64,000 bases of DNA. Source: Amaurobius ferox (Eukaryota; Arthropoda; Arachnida; Araneae; Amaurobiidae). The position numbers were made by a program, and so were the translations under genes. This document shows positions 1 through 11,225 of the stretch, in pieces. Below the pieces are notes generated by a model. It ran no database searches. It was not told the origin of the DNA and worked only from the letters and a program-made list of their open reading frames with translations. The first letter of the stretch is position 1. Each line of letters begins with the position of its first letter. The DNA lies in NCBI GenBank assembly GCA_951213105.1, contig OX578140.1, positions 117,473,653-117,537,652 on the forward strand, in the 5' to 3' direction.

Positions 1-1353
1 ATGACTTTCCGCACAATCAATATAATAAACTAAAACACAATATAAAATGCAAGGTAAATAAATATACGTATGCTCTTTTTTTTTTTGCTGCATTTTATAT
101 TGTTATCCAGTTTATTATTAACATAGAAATTATCCTATCCTATTTTCAAAGATTTCTTTTACTAGTGTTGTCATTAGAATCATTCATAAAAAAATTAACA
201 TTTCATGGAATAAGAGAGACTTTTGCAAGAACAATTTTAAATATGTTAAACTTTTAGTATATAAAGTATGTGTGATGCAAAATGTCTTGCTCAAAAGAGC
301 AAACTCAATAAAAGTCAATTCAGGAGAAATTATCACAGCATACAATGGCAAGATACTTTAGAATACTACATTGAAATTTGAAAAAGGTCCTTTCTATAAG
401 GTACCAACTAAACATAGAAGCAAGTCCATGGAAGCATTCCAATTCAGACAGGAAATATTAAAAAGAAACATCAGACATTTAATGGAAATGCAATTTTTAT
501 CTTTGGGAAATACAATAGGGATTACCATTCACACCATGCTGAATACATATACATCTAAATCTAATAACTAACTATTGATAAATTCATTTATACCCATACA
601 TAAATTATGTTTGTTACAGACAATGCTTATTTTTCAGTTTGGCTTTGTAAATAAACAGTACAGCATGCATAACTTCAAGTAAATTGAAGTTTTGAAAATA
701 TAATTTCTGAGATTATATGCAAATAAATGTAAAAATGTTATTCTAAACAAGAAAAAAATTACGGACAACATATGAAATTTTTAAATCAGACCATATAGGA
801 CAATTTCTATAACTGGTTCAACAATAAAACAGCCTATCTGATATAATAAACAGATCGGCCGAAATATTGCAGTACAAGATTAATTCTCTTCCAAGACTTG
901 AAATTCTGTAATTTTACCATAATTCAAAAGTGTACATTATGGTTTAAGAAGTTAAGAAACTTGTAGCGTAATATAAACGAAATATATGCATTACATACCT
1001 GAGTAGTGTATTGTAAATACTCCTAAGTGTCTTTCAAACTTTCACCGACTTCGATAAATAAGCAAAATCGGCTTTATTTTCCCCTATGTTGTAAAAACTT
1101 TCAAACACTCTTCTTTCAGAAAAGAAATATAAAAGAATTCAATCTTAAATAAAATTTCATCTTGAAATATCGAACGATACAGAAATTGCCGCCATCTTGT
1201 TCGACTTTTAATCAACTGTTAAATATATAAGTGGCCAATAACAGCACTTTAGTGAGCTCTTTAATACCATAAACGTGTTGGTGGGACGCAAAATAGTGCT
1301 AATCAACGTTTAAACCTCTGCTAAATTTTAACGGTTGTTGGTGGGATCGGCCC
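1..1353 (+). mobile_element. PIF/Harbinger-like element copy A, right-hand part
   Basis: Nearly identical in the same orientation to 8881-10240, with scattered substitutions and small indels. It ends in GGTTGTTGGTGGGATCGGCCC, followed by the trinucleotide TTA. The TTA interrupts an older, inverted copy of the other end of the same family (1354-1416), so TTA is the inferred target duplication. The left part of copy A is outside the window. A 66-codon open frame at 371-571 recurs at 9243-9443 but resembles nothing I know. Confidence 0.7.
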
Positions 1354-1416
1354 TTAGTGACTGATTAGTTAATCAGACATTAGCACTATTTTAACAGACG
1401 TTGGTGGGATCGGCCC
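1354..1416 (-). mobile_element. Inverted left terminus of the same Harbinger-like family
   Basis: The reverse complement matches 2955-3017 over all 63 bases. It ends GGGATCGGCCC and is followed by TAA. It represents the left end of a copy in the opposite orientation, cut off at TTA by the insertion of copy A. Confidence 0.65.
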
Positions 1417-2760
1417 TAAACTTAGAAACCGCGCTCGCCAACACTGGCATCACACAAGAAATCCTGCCCACAGAACTAGATACAATCACCTGACGGCACA
1501 AATAAAACTTTTAATTTCTAACTATAAACAGGCCAAAAGGAGGCAATACGTCGAATCTCTCTCCCCTACTGATCATTCACTTTGGGACTTCTTAAAACGT
1601 ATTCGTAAAAATCTCATTCAGCTCAGTAAAATTCTCATTCAGCTTCGTATGCCATACTCTCTTACCCATATTTTATACTCCTACCTCAGCGACAGAACCT
1701 TTCATGCCGTCTGAACCAGACACACTCACACACCAAGCATATCCTGTCTGGAGTCCCTCAGGGCAGCAAACTTGGTCCCATTCTTTTTAACATTTACATA
1801 AACGACATCCCTAGAACCAACAACACTATACTTTGTTTGTATGCGGACGACACTGCCATTCTTGCTGCACACCACAACACCAACTACCTACACCGATACT
1901 TACAACATCACATCGACACTCTCGAACCCTGGTTAGAGAAATACCGCATCAAAATAAATCCTAATAAATGTCAAACTGTATTTTTCTCAAATCAACGTTT
2001 TCCGCCCCAACCAATCATAATTAGCAATCAGTCAGTTTGCTTTGAGAGGACATGTAAATATCTCGGTGTCACTCTTGACAGCAGACTATCATGCAAATCC
2101 CACATTGCAAAACTCAAAGATAAAATAAACTTTGTAAAAGCAGAACTGAGCTCCCTCCTGTACTCGAATGATGTCAGCATTGAAAACAAAATCCTACTTT
2201 ACAAATCAGTTATCCGCCCCATCATTCTCTATGCCTCCCCAATTTGGGGCTACGCTGCGAAATCTAATGTTGAAGACCCAGACCGTCCGGCTCGTCAACA
2301 AGGACTTGAGCAACCATTTGGACGGCCGGACGAAATCTAATGTAAAAAAAAAAGTCCAAATCATTCAGAACAAAATCCTACGTTCTAAAACTTTGTAATA
2401 CATCGCGATTTCGCGAAAACTCTTTAACAATTTCTATGATAACCTCGCTAGGATCCCCAACGAACTGATCTATAATATGACCGACTACGACTTCCGTGAA
2501 TTTCCAAAAAGACACAGAGCTATCCTAAATCCCGATTTAGACGTCCCATGCTGATTCCTGCCTGAATCTCTTCTGCATCCCAGTAGGGGATATTCGCCTG
2601 TTTCCCTTCCCCCCTCCTTATCTTCAAAACTCTACAATAAGACCTCTGTTTACAGCATTCTTTGTTTACTACTAACTTGTTTCATCAACATTATTGGCCT
2701 CTATTGAAGGACTAGGTTCAGTGGAAGACTGTGACCCACATATATGTTACCTAACTAGGG
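1417..2760 (+). pseudogene. Jockey-type non-LTR retrotransposon, dead reverse transcriptase
   Basis: A decayed RT. At 1739-1855 one frame reads SGVPQGSKLGPILFNIYIND and then the catalytic LYADDTAIL. The frame continues from 1837 to 2269 through the thumb region (KYLGVTLD, PIILYASPIWGYAAKS), typical of jockey-like RTs. Upstream fragments (around 1490-1620, YVESLSPTDHSLWDFLKRIR) are in a different frame and much of the finger domain is deleted. A 60-bp insertion at 2271-2330 breaks the frame. After it the C-terminal tail resumes (around 2420-2550, ARIPNELIYNMTDYDFREFP). It sits between two Harbinger-like termini. Not functional. Confidence 0.85.
2258..2343 (+). mobile_element. About 60-bp retroposon-like unit inside the jockey RT
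   Basis: The unit TGAAGACCCAGACCGTCC...GGACGGCCGGA (2271-2330) is flanked by a perfect 13-bp direct repeat, CGAAATCTAATGT (2258-2270 and 2331-2343). Removing the unit and one repeat restores the jockey frame. Its ends match the 3' part of the tRNA-SINE at 22550-22837, and similar short units occur at 19737, 22852 and 39161. Confidence 0.75.
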
Positions 2761-3017
2761 ATACGGAGCTCTGCTCCAGGCGCCCTGCTATCGACAAATT
2801 ACTGGCTAGCTGGCCAGTTTACTGAAAATTCAGAGCTTTTCAAAAACTGGTCACTAGTGGCCGAAGACAGTTACTTAAAATTTCAATTCTGTTTCATTGT
2901 ATTGCTTTCTTGGCGAGATAAAGAATCTTAACAGAAAAAATTCAAACATTTTAAGGGCCGATCCCACCAACGTCTGTTAAAATAGTGCTAATGTCTGATT
3001 AACTAATCAGTCACTAA

Positions 3018-5513
3018 ATTTAACGGCCCACTAAAGTATACTTAAAAACCATCCCGTCCCACCAAGCTATTCGACTGTTAAAAACGTTCCGGTTAGTTAA
3101 TCAATGATTAAACCGATTTTTAGATGATACGAGTTCTCTGATTGGTGAGTTATTTCTATCTCGAAAATACAACTTCAACTTCTGCATGTTTACGTTTTTA
3201 CTTCTCGTAAGGGAGCAATTTATTTATTTTCGTGTTATATCAAATTTGTTCTACAGGAATAATATAAATATCATTCACGTTTACACAAATATATATACAT
3301 TATGAGAAAAGATTTTGTTATAATTTAGCGGGAATTCTTTCCTTTTTAAGGAAATACGTATTTGAAATTAATGCATATATTTCTAATTTAAGAAGTTACC
3401 CAATTAAAAAAAATCTCTCTTTTTAATTGTATTACGATCAGTATATATAGTTTCTTTAATTTGCACTATAAATACTATTTCAATGTGGTAGATTTGTGTG
3501 AATGGTACTGCCAAAAATGTAGAGAAATGTGTGTGTGTGGAATGGAAACAACCATAAATGTAATTTTATAACTTGGGTTGGGAACCAGTGATCTCTGCTA
3601 TGTAACACAATGGTGCTATTAGATCATGATGCAAATCCATAAAATAGTAATGCACAAAATTGAAAGAAAAATATATTCCTAATAACAAACTTTAAAGTAT
3701 ATTATGCTTTTGTTTCATGTATAACCCTACAATAGGATAGGTATGAATTAAATAAGCCCTATCCAAGAACCAGGTGGTGCGTCAGTTAATTTGGATGAGC
3801 AAAATACATACTAGCAGGTTTGTGAAGTCAGTAACTCAAACCGTGGACTTCAACTCCTCTTTTTTTTTCTACTGTCTGACACAGACTCCTCCTATTTTCT
3901 AATATCAGACTCCAATACTGATATAAATAGCAATTAGTTTTATATTTTTTATATCAATAGTTTTTTAATTGTTAAACGTTGGATGTTTTCTTAATTTATT
4001 CCCTAAAAATCTCTCTATATTAAAAAAAAAGTAGCTGACGCCACCACTGTTTCACAAATTTCTCGAGATTCTTTGCTTTGTACTGCAAAAACTATTGCAT
4101 ATAAAAATATGAAATTTGGTACACTTGTAAAGCTTTGAGGAATACGCTGAAATAAATTGTTTTTTGATATATATATTGTAGTTTAAGAAATATTTAATAT
4201 CGAAGTCCAGACAAAATATTTGTGCTGCGAGTTCACGTCCTGGATAGACTAACTATAGCAAAACCACAAATTTTTGCAGGCAGGTACCTACATGGGTGAA
4301 TTTTCCCCCTTCTTTTAATTTTGATGTAGTTTTTGAAATATTTTACTTTTTATGATGCACTTCTGAAGTGAACTTTTTTTTTCGTATCGGCACGTCTAGT
4401 GATATCTCTGTCTCGTACCGTAAAAACTATAATATACCAAAATATGAAATTTGAATTTGTATACCAAAATTTGAAAAATATGAATTAATGTAACATACCA
4501 TCTAAAATTTAGATTTGAAATTTTTTATGTACACACAAGTTTTCAGTTTGACTTAACGTACAGAGTTTTTTTAAAAAAAAGAGAGGGGTTGGGAGCAGGA
4601 GTTCGATGCTCAAATAGATTTAAAATGTTTTATTAAATTGATTTCAATTGGATTTTAAGAACAGGGGTCATATTATCCTTTTTTCTGCGATTTTTACCTT
4701 GGTGACATAGAAATGCCACCAAGTCTGTCGGACAGCATGTCTGCCATAACAGAAATGCATAAAAATATAAAATTAATATTGATTTAATACAATTATAGAA
4801 ATTTTGATTAAATAAAAGAAGAGCAACCTGATTTGTAGCAATTTAAACATGAACCTATGCCTGCTATGCGAGTTTCACTCGCCCACTAAAAAAACATGAC
4901 AGAAAACAGTTCTACTGGCTGTCGAAGATTGCACGTAGCAACAGATATTCCATGGCACATAAAGTACAGTTAGGTCCATACAGTGGATGTAACATGAAAA
5001 TTTTAAAAACATTAAAATGACAAATATACAAAAGAAAGCAAATGTCAACAACTTAATTTTTTAAATACAATGCAAACCCATTAAAGTGATATTTTGAATT
5101 CATTCCTCACAATGTATACAAAATATAAAATTAACTGCAAAATTGAAAAATAAAAATCCTATTAGCCACCTCCATTGTGCTCAAAGTTAGCCTACCACAC
5201 ACTAGCTATAATAAATATTTTTTTTATTAAAAGATTTAATTTAACTTATTGGGCATGTACTGTTATTTCAAATACGTATATAAATAAAAATATTTAAAAG
5301 TACGTATAAAAATACATATTTTATACGTATTTTTAAAAATACGTATAAAAATTGTAAAATAAAATACTCCTTGCACAGGCGTAGTTAATTTACAGCATGA
5401 ACTATAACTTAGAATTTAATATTCTAAACTATCTAATAATGCGAATTACTAGACGAGATCGTATTCTAAACTAACATCTCTGTGCACAGGCGCAGTTCTC
5501 TGAAGCTCCTTAG
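3018..5513. other. Interior of Harbinger-like copy B, no gene seen
   Basis: AT-rich sequence with no recognisable frame. The stretch at 4030-4560 looks like a decayed interspersed repeat (two passages with ATGAAATTTG-like segments). 5270-5345 is a cluster of TACGTAT-containing inverted segments resembling the subterminal region of a hAT element, just upstream of the hAT relic. Confidence 0.4.
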
Positions 5514-5990
5514 CAATCACTTAAAGATCAGTGCACTACACTATCTGAGGAATTATACAGTGCATTGAAAATTCGCATAGAGGAAAGTCATAGTGAACTA
5601 GAAAATATTTTAAGGTATTTACATAATTATAACGACTTTAAAAAAGAAAATGAAAATGAAGAAAAGAAGCTAACAAAGTCAAATTTAATTAAGTTCGTCG
5701 TAAATTTCCACAAAAACATTTATGAAAAGTAAACACAAACCTATCCAGAGAAATTCATTGAAGATGATGTTAATATCGGAAAATAATTGTCTTTCCAGAG
5801 GAAATTACAATTAGCTATAAATAAAAAAATTGCCACAAACAATAATTCAAAAGTAATACAAAAAATAGATTTATCCAAAACCGTCAGACGACAGACCGAG
5901 TTGTTAGAAGGTGAAGGACTTGGAGGCGAATATTTAGAGAAAGTATATCACTCATTATTAACAGTACCACCTCATACAAAGTCTTTATGA
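5514..5990 (+). pseudogene. hAT transposase C-terminal relic
   Basis: One frame runs through the region with two in-frame TAA stops. The first part reads LSEELYSALKIRIEESHSEL followed by ENILRYLHNY, resembling the IY.AL..R..E...EL..LL.YLHN segment of BED-type hAT transposases. The last part reads RRQTELLEGEGLGGEYLEKV then YHSLLTVPPHTKSL, where active hATs continue PPTS.E.ERVFS. Here the signature decays into a stop. It is nested in Harbinger-like copy B. Confidence 0.55.
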
Positions 5991-6155
5991 ATATTCTATA
6001 TACATTTTGTAATTAGGCTCCATTTTAAGTGAGCTCATATATAAGAAAACTTCGGTTATCTAAATTTATAAGAAAACCAAAAATTACTTCAAATTGAATT
6101 CATGGATTTTGCTATTCGTAATACTATTCGTAATTTTGCTATTCGAATTGAATTC

Positions 6156-6205
6156 ATATTTTGCTATTTGTAACCATTTTAAAATGGTTACAAATAGCAA
6201 AATAT
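6156..6205. repeat. Perfect 25-bp-arm palindrome without spacer
   Basis: ATATTTTGCTATTTGTAACC followed by ATTTT is followed at once by its exact reverse complement; the centre lies between 6180 and 6181. Diverged forms of the arm (TTTTGCTATTCG) occur just upstream, and a related AT-rich block lies at 7100-7330. Confidence 0.9.
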
Positions 6206-8880
6206 AAATATAAAATTATTTGAAAACTGCAAATTACATGTAATTTCAAATAAATATACTTATTTGAAGCCAATAAAACTCACAAATGTATATAAATAAG
6301 GAAAAATATTTAAATTACATCAGAATACTACAAAAATAGCTTTAAAGTAAAATCTTATTAAAAATACAGCATAAAACAAATTTCAACGATATTAATCAGT
6401 TCAGCGATACTTGACTGAGGTGGTGATTTTAATCTCTTTGTGTTTTGTCTTAACTTGTGTGAGGAAAACTGTTTTACGAATAAACAAACTTTGTTACATT
6501 TTAATTAACGAACTGAAATAAAATTAAAGGTGTTTTACATTGAACTTCTCAAATACTTTACATCAAACAGGGGTCCAGCATAATATTTCAAGTTTGACGG
6601 AGATCTATTTGTAAAATTTCAAAGTTTTTTCACATTAATTGAAACTTAGTATGAACTGTTTTGTATAAAATGAGCAACAATACATTGAAATGTATATATA
6701 TACAGTACCCACTCTGTATAAATAATTCTGTTAAATCTTGCTATACAACTAGACTCAAAATCAATAATTTACAAGTTACAATTATATCCTAACCTTTTAC
6801 ATAATATGTAACTTCCCAATCACAATCTGTCATGCATTTCAAAAGGCTGATATTGCAGCATTTCTATGACAAACATTTATATTCATCATAGAAAAAATTT
6901 CTGGAAATTCTATACATAGCAAGATTAGAACTTTTAGCTCAGAATTTACTCGCCGAAAGATTCTTTTACTTATCAGTACCATATAAATAACATTGCATAA
7001 CATTTGCCATTTCTTATTGAAGAAAAAAACCCATATGTAGATTTTTTTGCTATTCAGATGAAAATGTCTAATTCTCATTTACAATTGAAATTTTTGTACC
7101 CTGTACATTGTGTAATCAAACTTCATTTGAAGCGAACTCGTGTATAAGAAAACTTCACGATAAAATACTATGAACTAAATTCTTATATATCGCATTTTAA
7201 AATGTTTCCAAATAACAAAATATGAAAAAATTATTTAAAAATTGTGAGTTCAATGTAATTTTAAATAAATATCCATTTTTGGTGGTGATAAAACTAATAG
7301 AAATGTATATAAATTAAGAAATTATTTAAATTAAAACAATATGCTATAGTAAAACTGTCACTAAAATTACAATATGTAAAAAATTTGTAATGGTATCAAC
7401 CAGCTTGGAACAACTCCTTCTTTAAAATAAAAAAAAAAACAAGGCATCCATGTCAAGAAAAGCAAAGAGACAGACATAAAAACCTTCTTGCCCTTGGTGT
7501 AATTGCTATGTCTTTTTATCCTGAAAAATTAGATGTTTCTTGTTTCCGAAACCGGTTGATATTGATACTATTTGTTATATGCTGTAATTGTAAAGAAGCT
7601 TTTACTTTAAGGATAATAGCATATGTGATTTGTAGACTATCCGGCAAGTTATGCCTAATCATAAATAAAGAAAATAATATTCTAATTATTATTAAGGAGG
7701 CCACATTTGATATTATGCGACTGCTTCTGCATATCATGTGACCACATAATCAAGGTAACCGGGGAAAATTTTTGGTTAATCTGGTTATAATCGTACTGTC
7801 ACTGAAGTGAATTTTCAAATGGCAGTGGTTATAAACAAGATCCCCAAAACTTGTGTTACCTTACCAGTAAAATAAACTATCCTTTTGCTGCCATGAAAAA
7901 GTTTGAATTGTAGTAACATTCGAATATAATTATTCAAATTAATCAGATTTTACTGTATTAAAACATGAGCTTGACATCTAGGGGGAAGTCAGTAGAATGC
8001 AAATTTGTAAAGCGAAAAGAAGAGTTTCATTTAACCAATATTATGAATTATTTATTACCAGTTATAAATCATCTTTGCGCAAGTACTACTATAAACAAAA
8101 TCAAATTTTTATGTTGTTTTATAATATTGTGTTTAGGCGAACAATCATTGTTCATTGTTCAAACTATTGAAGTACATGGTATAAATAAATCAAGCTATTG
8201 CTACATCAATACCGTTGTGCATCAATTAAAAGATAAAATATTGGGGCAAATATCTGGTGTATATAACAGAAAACAAAGTACTTCAAAAATCACTTCACAT
8301 TTGTTATATATCCATTAAAGCATTTTAATATATAACACTTACCAAACTTGACAGCAAAAAAAAAAAAATTCATTTATTTTATGACATAAAAACGAGCTGA
8401 AGGTATATACGCAACAATTTTACAAATTGTCTAGGGAGCAAAGTTGATCAAAATCCAACAAAAATATTTAACATACGGTACAGTGGTGAATTCTAGTCTA
8501 GAAAGCAGGTCATGCAAAAGTGCATATTACATTCCAATCCCTGTGTTCTCAATTGCACCACAATACTCAAGGGATATAATGACAATAATAGCAATGATAA
8601 TAATGTTACTGCTATTGTGTTATATATTTTAACCTAGAGAAGGGTTTTTGTCGATACATTTGGTATAGTAGTGCCATACCAAATTCAACGACAGTATTCG
8701 TTACTGATAAGATAACGTCATTTATTGACTTATATAGGTAAATAAAGTTATTTTTAAAACAATTGTAGTGTGTTGAAATTTGAAAGTGAATTTTGATCAC
8801 TTATTTTTAATATTAGTTATTAATTTGTGAAGACACATTTCACTTTATTTCCTATATAATATAGAAATTAAGTAAAGAAT

Positions 8881-10240
8881 ATGACTTTCCGCACAATCAA
8901 TATAATAAACTAGAACACAATATAAAATGCAAGGTAAATAAATATACGTATGCTCTTTTTTTTTGCTGCATTTTATATTGTTATCCAGTTTATTATTAAC
9001 GTAGAAATTATCCTATCCTATTTTCAAAGATTTCTTTTACTAGTGTTGTCATTAGAATCATTCATAAAAAAATTTCATGGAATAAGAGAGACTTTTGCAA
9101 GAGCAATTTTAAATATGTTAAACTTTTAGTATATAAAGTATGTGTGATACAAAATGTCTTGCTCAAAAGAGCGAACTCAATAAAAGTCAATTCAGGAGAA
9201 ATTATCACAGCATACAATGGCAAGATACTTTAGAATACTACATTGAAATTTGAAAAAGGCCCTTTCTATAAGGTACCAACTAAACATAGAAGCAAGTCCA
9301 TGGAAGCATTCCAATTCAGACAGGAAATATTAAAAAGAAACATCAGACATTTAATGGAAATGCAATTTTTATCTTTGGGAAATACAATAGGGATTACCAT
9401 TCACACCATGCTGAATACATATACATTTAAATCTAATAACTAACTATTGATAAATTCATTTATACCCATACATAAATTATGTTTGTTACAGACAATGCTT
9501 ATTTTCCAGTTTGGCTTTGTAAATAAACGGTACAGCATGCATAACTTCAAGTAAATTGAAGTTTTGAAAATATAATTTCTGAGATTATATGCAAATAAAT
9601 GTAAAAATGTTATTCTAAACAAGAAAAAATTACGGACAACATATGAAATTTTTAAATCAGACCATATAGGACAATTTCTATAACTGGTTCAACAATAAAA
9701 CAGCCTATCTGATATAATAAACAGATCGGCCGAAATATTGCAGTACAAGTTTAATTCTCTTCCAAGACTTTAAATTCTGTAATTTTAGCATAATTCAAAA
9801 GCGTACATCATGGTTTAAGAAGTTAAGAAACTTGTAGCATAATATAAACAAAATATATGCATTACATACCTGAGTAGTGTATTGTAAATACTCCTAAGTG
9901 TCTTTCAAACTTTCACCGACTTCGATAAATAAGCAAAATCGGCTTTATTTTCCCCTATGTTGTAAAAACTTTCAAACACTCTTCTTTCGGAAAAGAAATA
10001 TAAAAGAATTCAATCTTAAATAAAATTTCATCTTGAAATATCAAATGATACAGAAATTGCCGCCATCTTGTTCGACTTTTAATCAACTGTTAAATATTTA
10101 AGTGGCCAAAATCGGCCACTTAAATTAACAGCACTTTAGTGAGCTCTTTAACGCCATGAAAGTGTTGGTGGGACGCAAAACAGTGCTAATCAACCGTTAA
10201 ACCTTTGCTATATTTTAACGGTTGTTGGTGGGATCGGCCC
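8881..10240 (+). repeat. Direct repeat partner of 1-1353
   Basis: Right-hand 1.36 kb of Harbinger-like copy B, aligned end to end with the start of the window. The two differ by scattered substitutions and small indels, so these are recent copies. One difference is structural: copy B carries an extra hairpin arm at 10114-10124. Confidence 0.9.
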
Positions 10241-10243
10241 TAA

Positions 10244-11147
10244 GTATTCGTTTGCCGTTTAGAGACACTAAAAGATTCGTCTGCTCCGTTACGCAATTTC
10301 AACTTTTTGTATAGTTGTTATAATCGCCTTATTTTTTTTAACCCTATGGCTTTAACTGAAACACTTTATTTTAACTGAGACCACAACTGTCATTTATTAA
10401 AATCCGGGAAATTTATAAAGTAAATAATAAACATTCATATCAAGGTTATTTTATTTTCATATTTTGTTCTGGATTGTATCCCATTATAAAAGTAATCTTA
10501 ATTAGTTGCTGTTTAAAATTTGAAGAATTTTTTTATTAGTTCATTCAGTCGAAGTGTTTGTCTAAGGTTTCGCTTCATCTTTACAGATAATTTCCAATAT
10601 TGTAATAAGGACGCTGCAGTATTCGCTTTGTTAATTTTTTCCTGTAAAATACCTAGGCGTACATTAATATATATCTGTATTATTGTATGCCGAGAAAATA
10701 CTTTCATAAATATCTTTAACAATTATATCAAGTTGCCATTCGAAACAAAATTTTATAATTTATATAAATTAGAAAATATTCAAACAAATTAAATTCCTTT
10801 GTACTCTATTTCATGCGAGATATTAAGGATTGTTAAAATTTGGTGTTTTTTGTTGTTGTTAACCCTTAACCAAATATATTAAACATACTTTCATTTGAAT
10901 AATTTTTTAAAGATTGCGTTGATACCACCAATTTAAACATTTGTTAAAAAGACAATTGGGCAAATGGTTTACGTTAATTGAAAAATTGAAATTCTGTAAA
11001 TTGGTCAATATTTCTAATTACTTTTTATTTGATTTCTTTTCTGAAGAAAGTTATTTATTTATTTTGCTATATACATGTATAAAAGATAAAATATTTTCTA
11101 TTAGTTTAACAACTTTTAAAGCCCTTGATTTTTTATATTTTTTTCAG
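10244..11147. other. Sequence upstream of exon A, no gene seen
   Basis: AT-rich. Open frames at 10513-10792 on both strands overlap each other and show no domain. The last part is the pyrimidine-rich acceptor region of exon A. No start codon for NKCC in a plausible context. Confidence 0.4.
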
Positions 11148-11225
11148 TATTCTGATCGAAGAGTATCTAAAGTTTTAACAGAAAAACAAGCAGCAGTCAA
11201 ATTTGGATGGATTCAAGGAGTGCTT
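11148..11225 (+). CDS. NKCC: NKCC exon A: N-terminal juxtamembrane segment
   Basis: Follows a T-rich tract and TTTTCAG acceptor and ends at GTAAGT; 78 bp, phase 0 to 0, 26 codons. It ends in [10 protein letters not shown], the conserved motif at the entry to TM1 of NKCC/NCC proteins. The frame stays open upstream, but the sequence before the CAG does not look coding, so the preceding exon is taken to lie to the left of the window. Confidence 0.93.

Larger units (their letters stand above)
2955..10240 (+). mobile_element. PIF/Harbinger-like element copy B, full length
   Basis: Begins GGGCCGATCCCACCAAC and ends GTTGGTGGGATCGGCCC, an inverted repeat of 17 bp with weaker similarity further in (GTCCCACCAA near both ends). 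It is flanked on both sides by TAA (2952-2954, 10241-10243). A GGGCC terminus with a TWA target duplication fits PIF/Harbinger. I see no DDE or Myb-like transposase frame in its 7.3 kb, so it is probably non-autonomous or composite; a hAT relic is nested inside. The family call is inference. Confidence 0.6.

Noticed and set aside
371..571. 66-codon ORF present in both Harbinger-like copies
   Set aside because: Preserved only because the copies are recent; low-complexity start, no domain, and starts at TTG rather than ATG.
10520..10792. Overlapping ORFs on both strands as the first NKCC exon
   Set aside because: No acidic or regulatory N-terminal motifs, no splice link to 11148; likely chance frames in AT-rich DNA.
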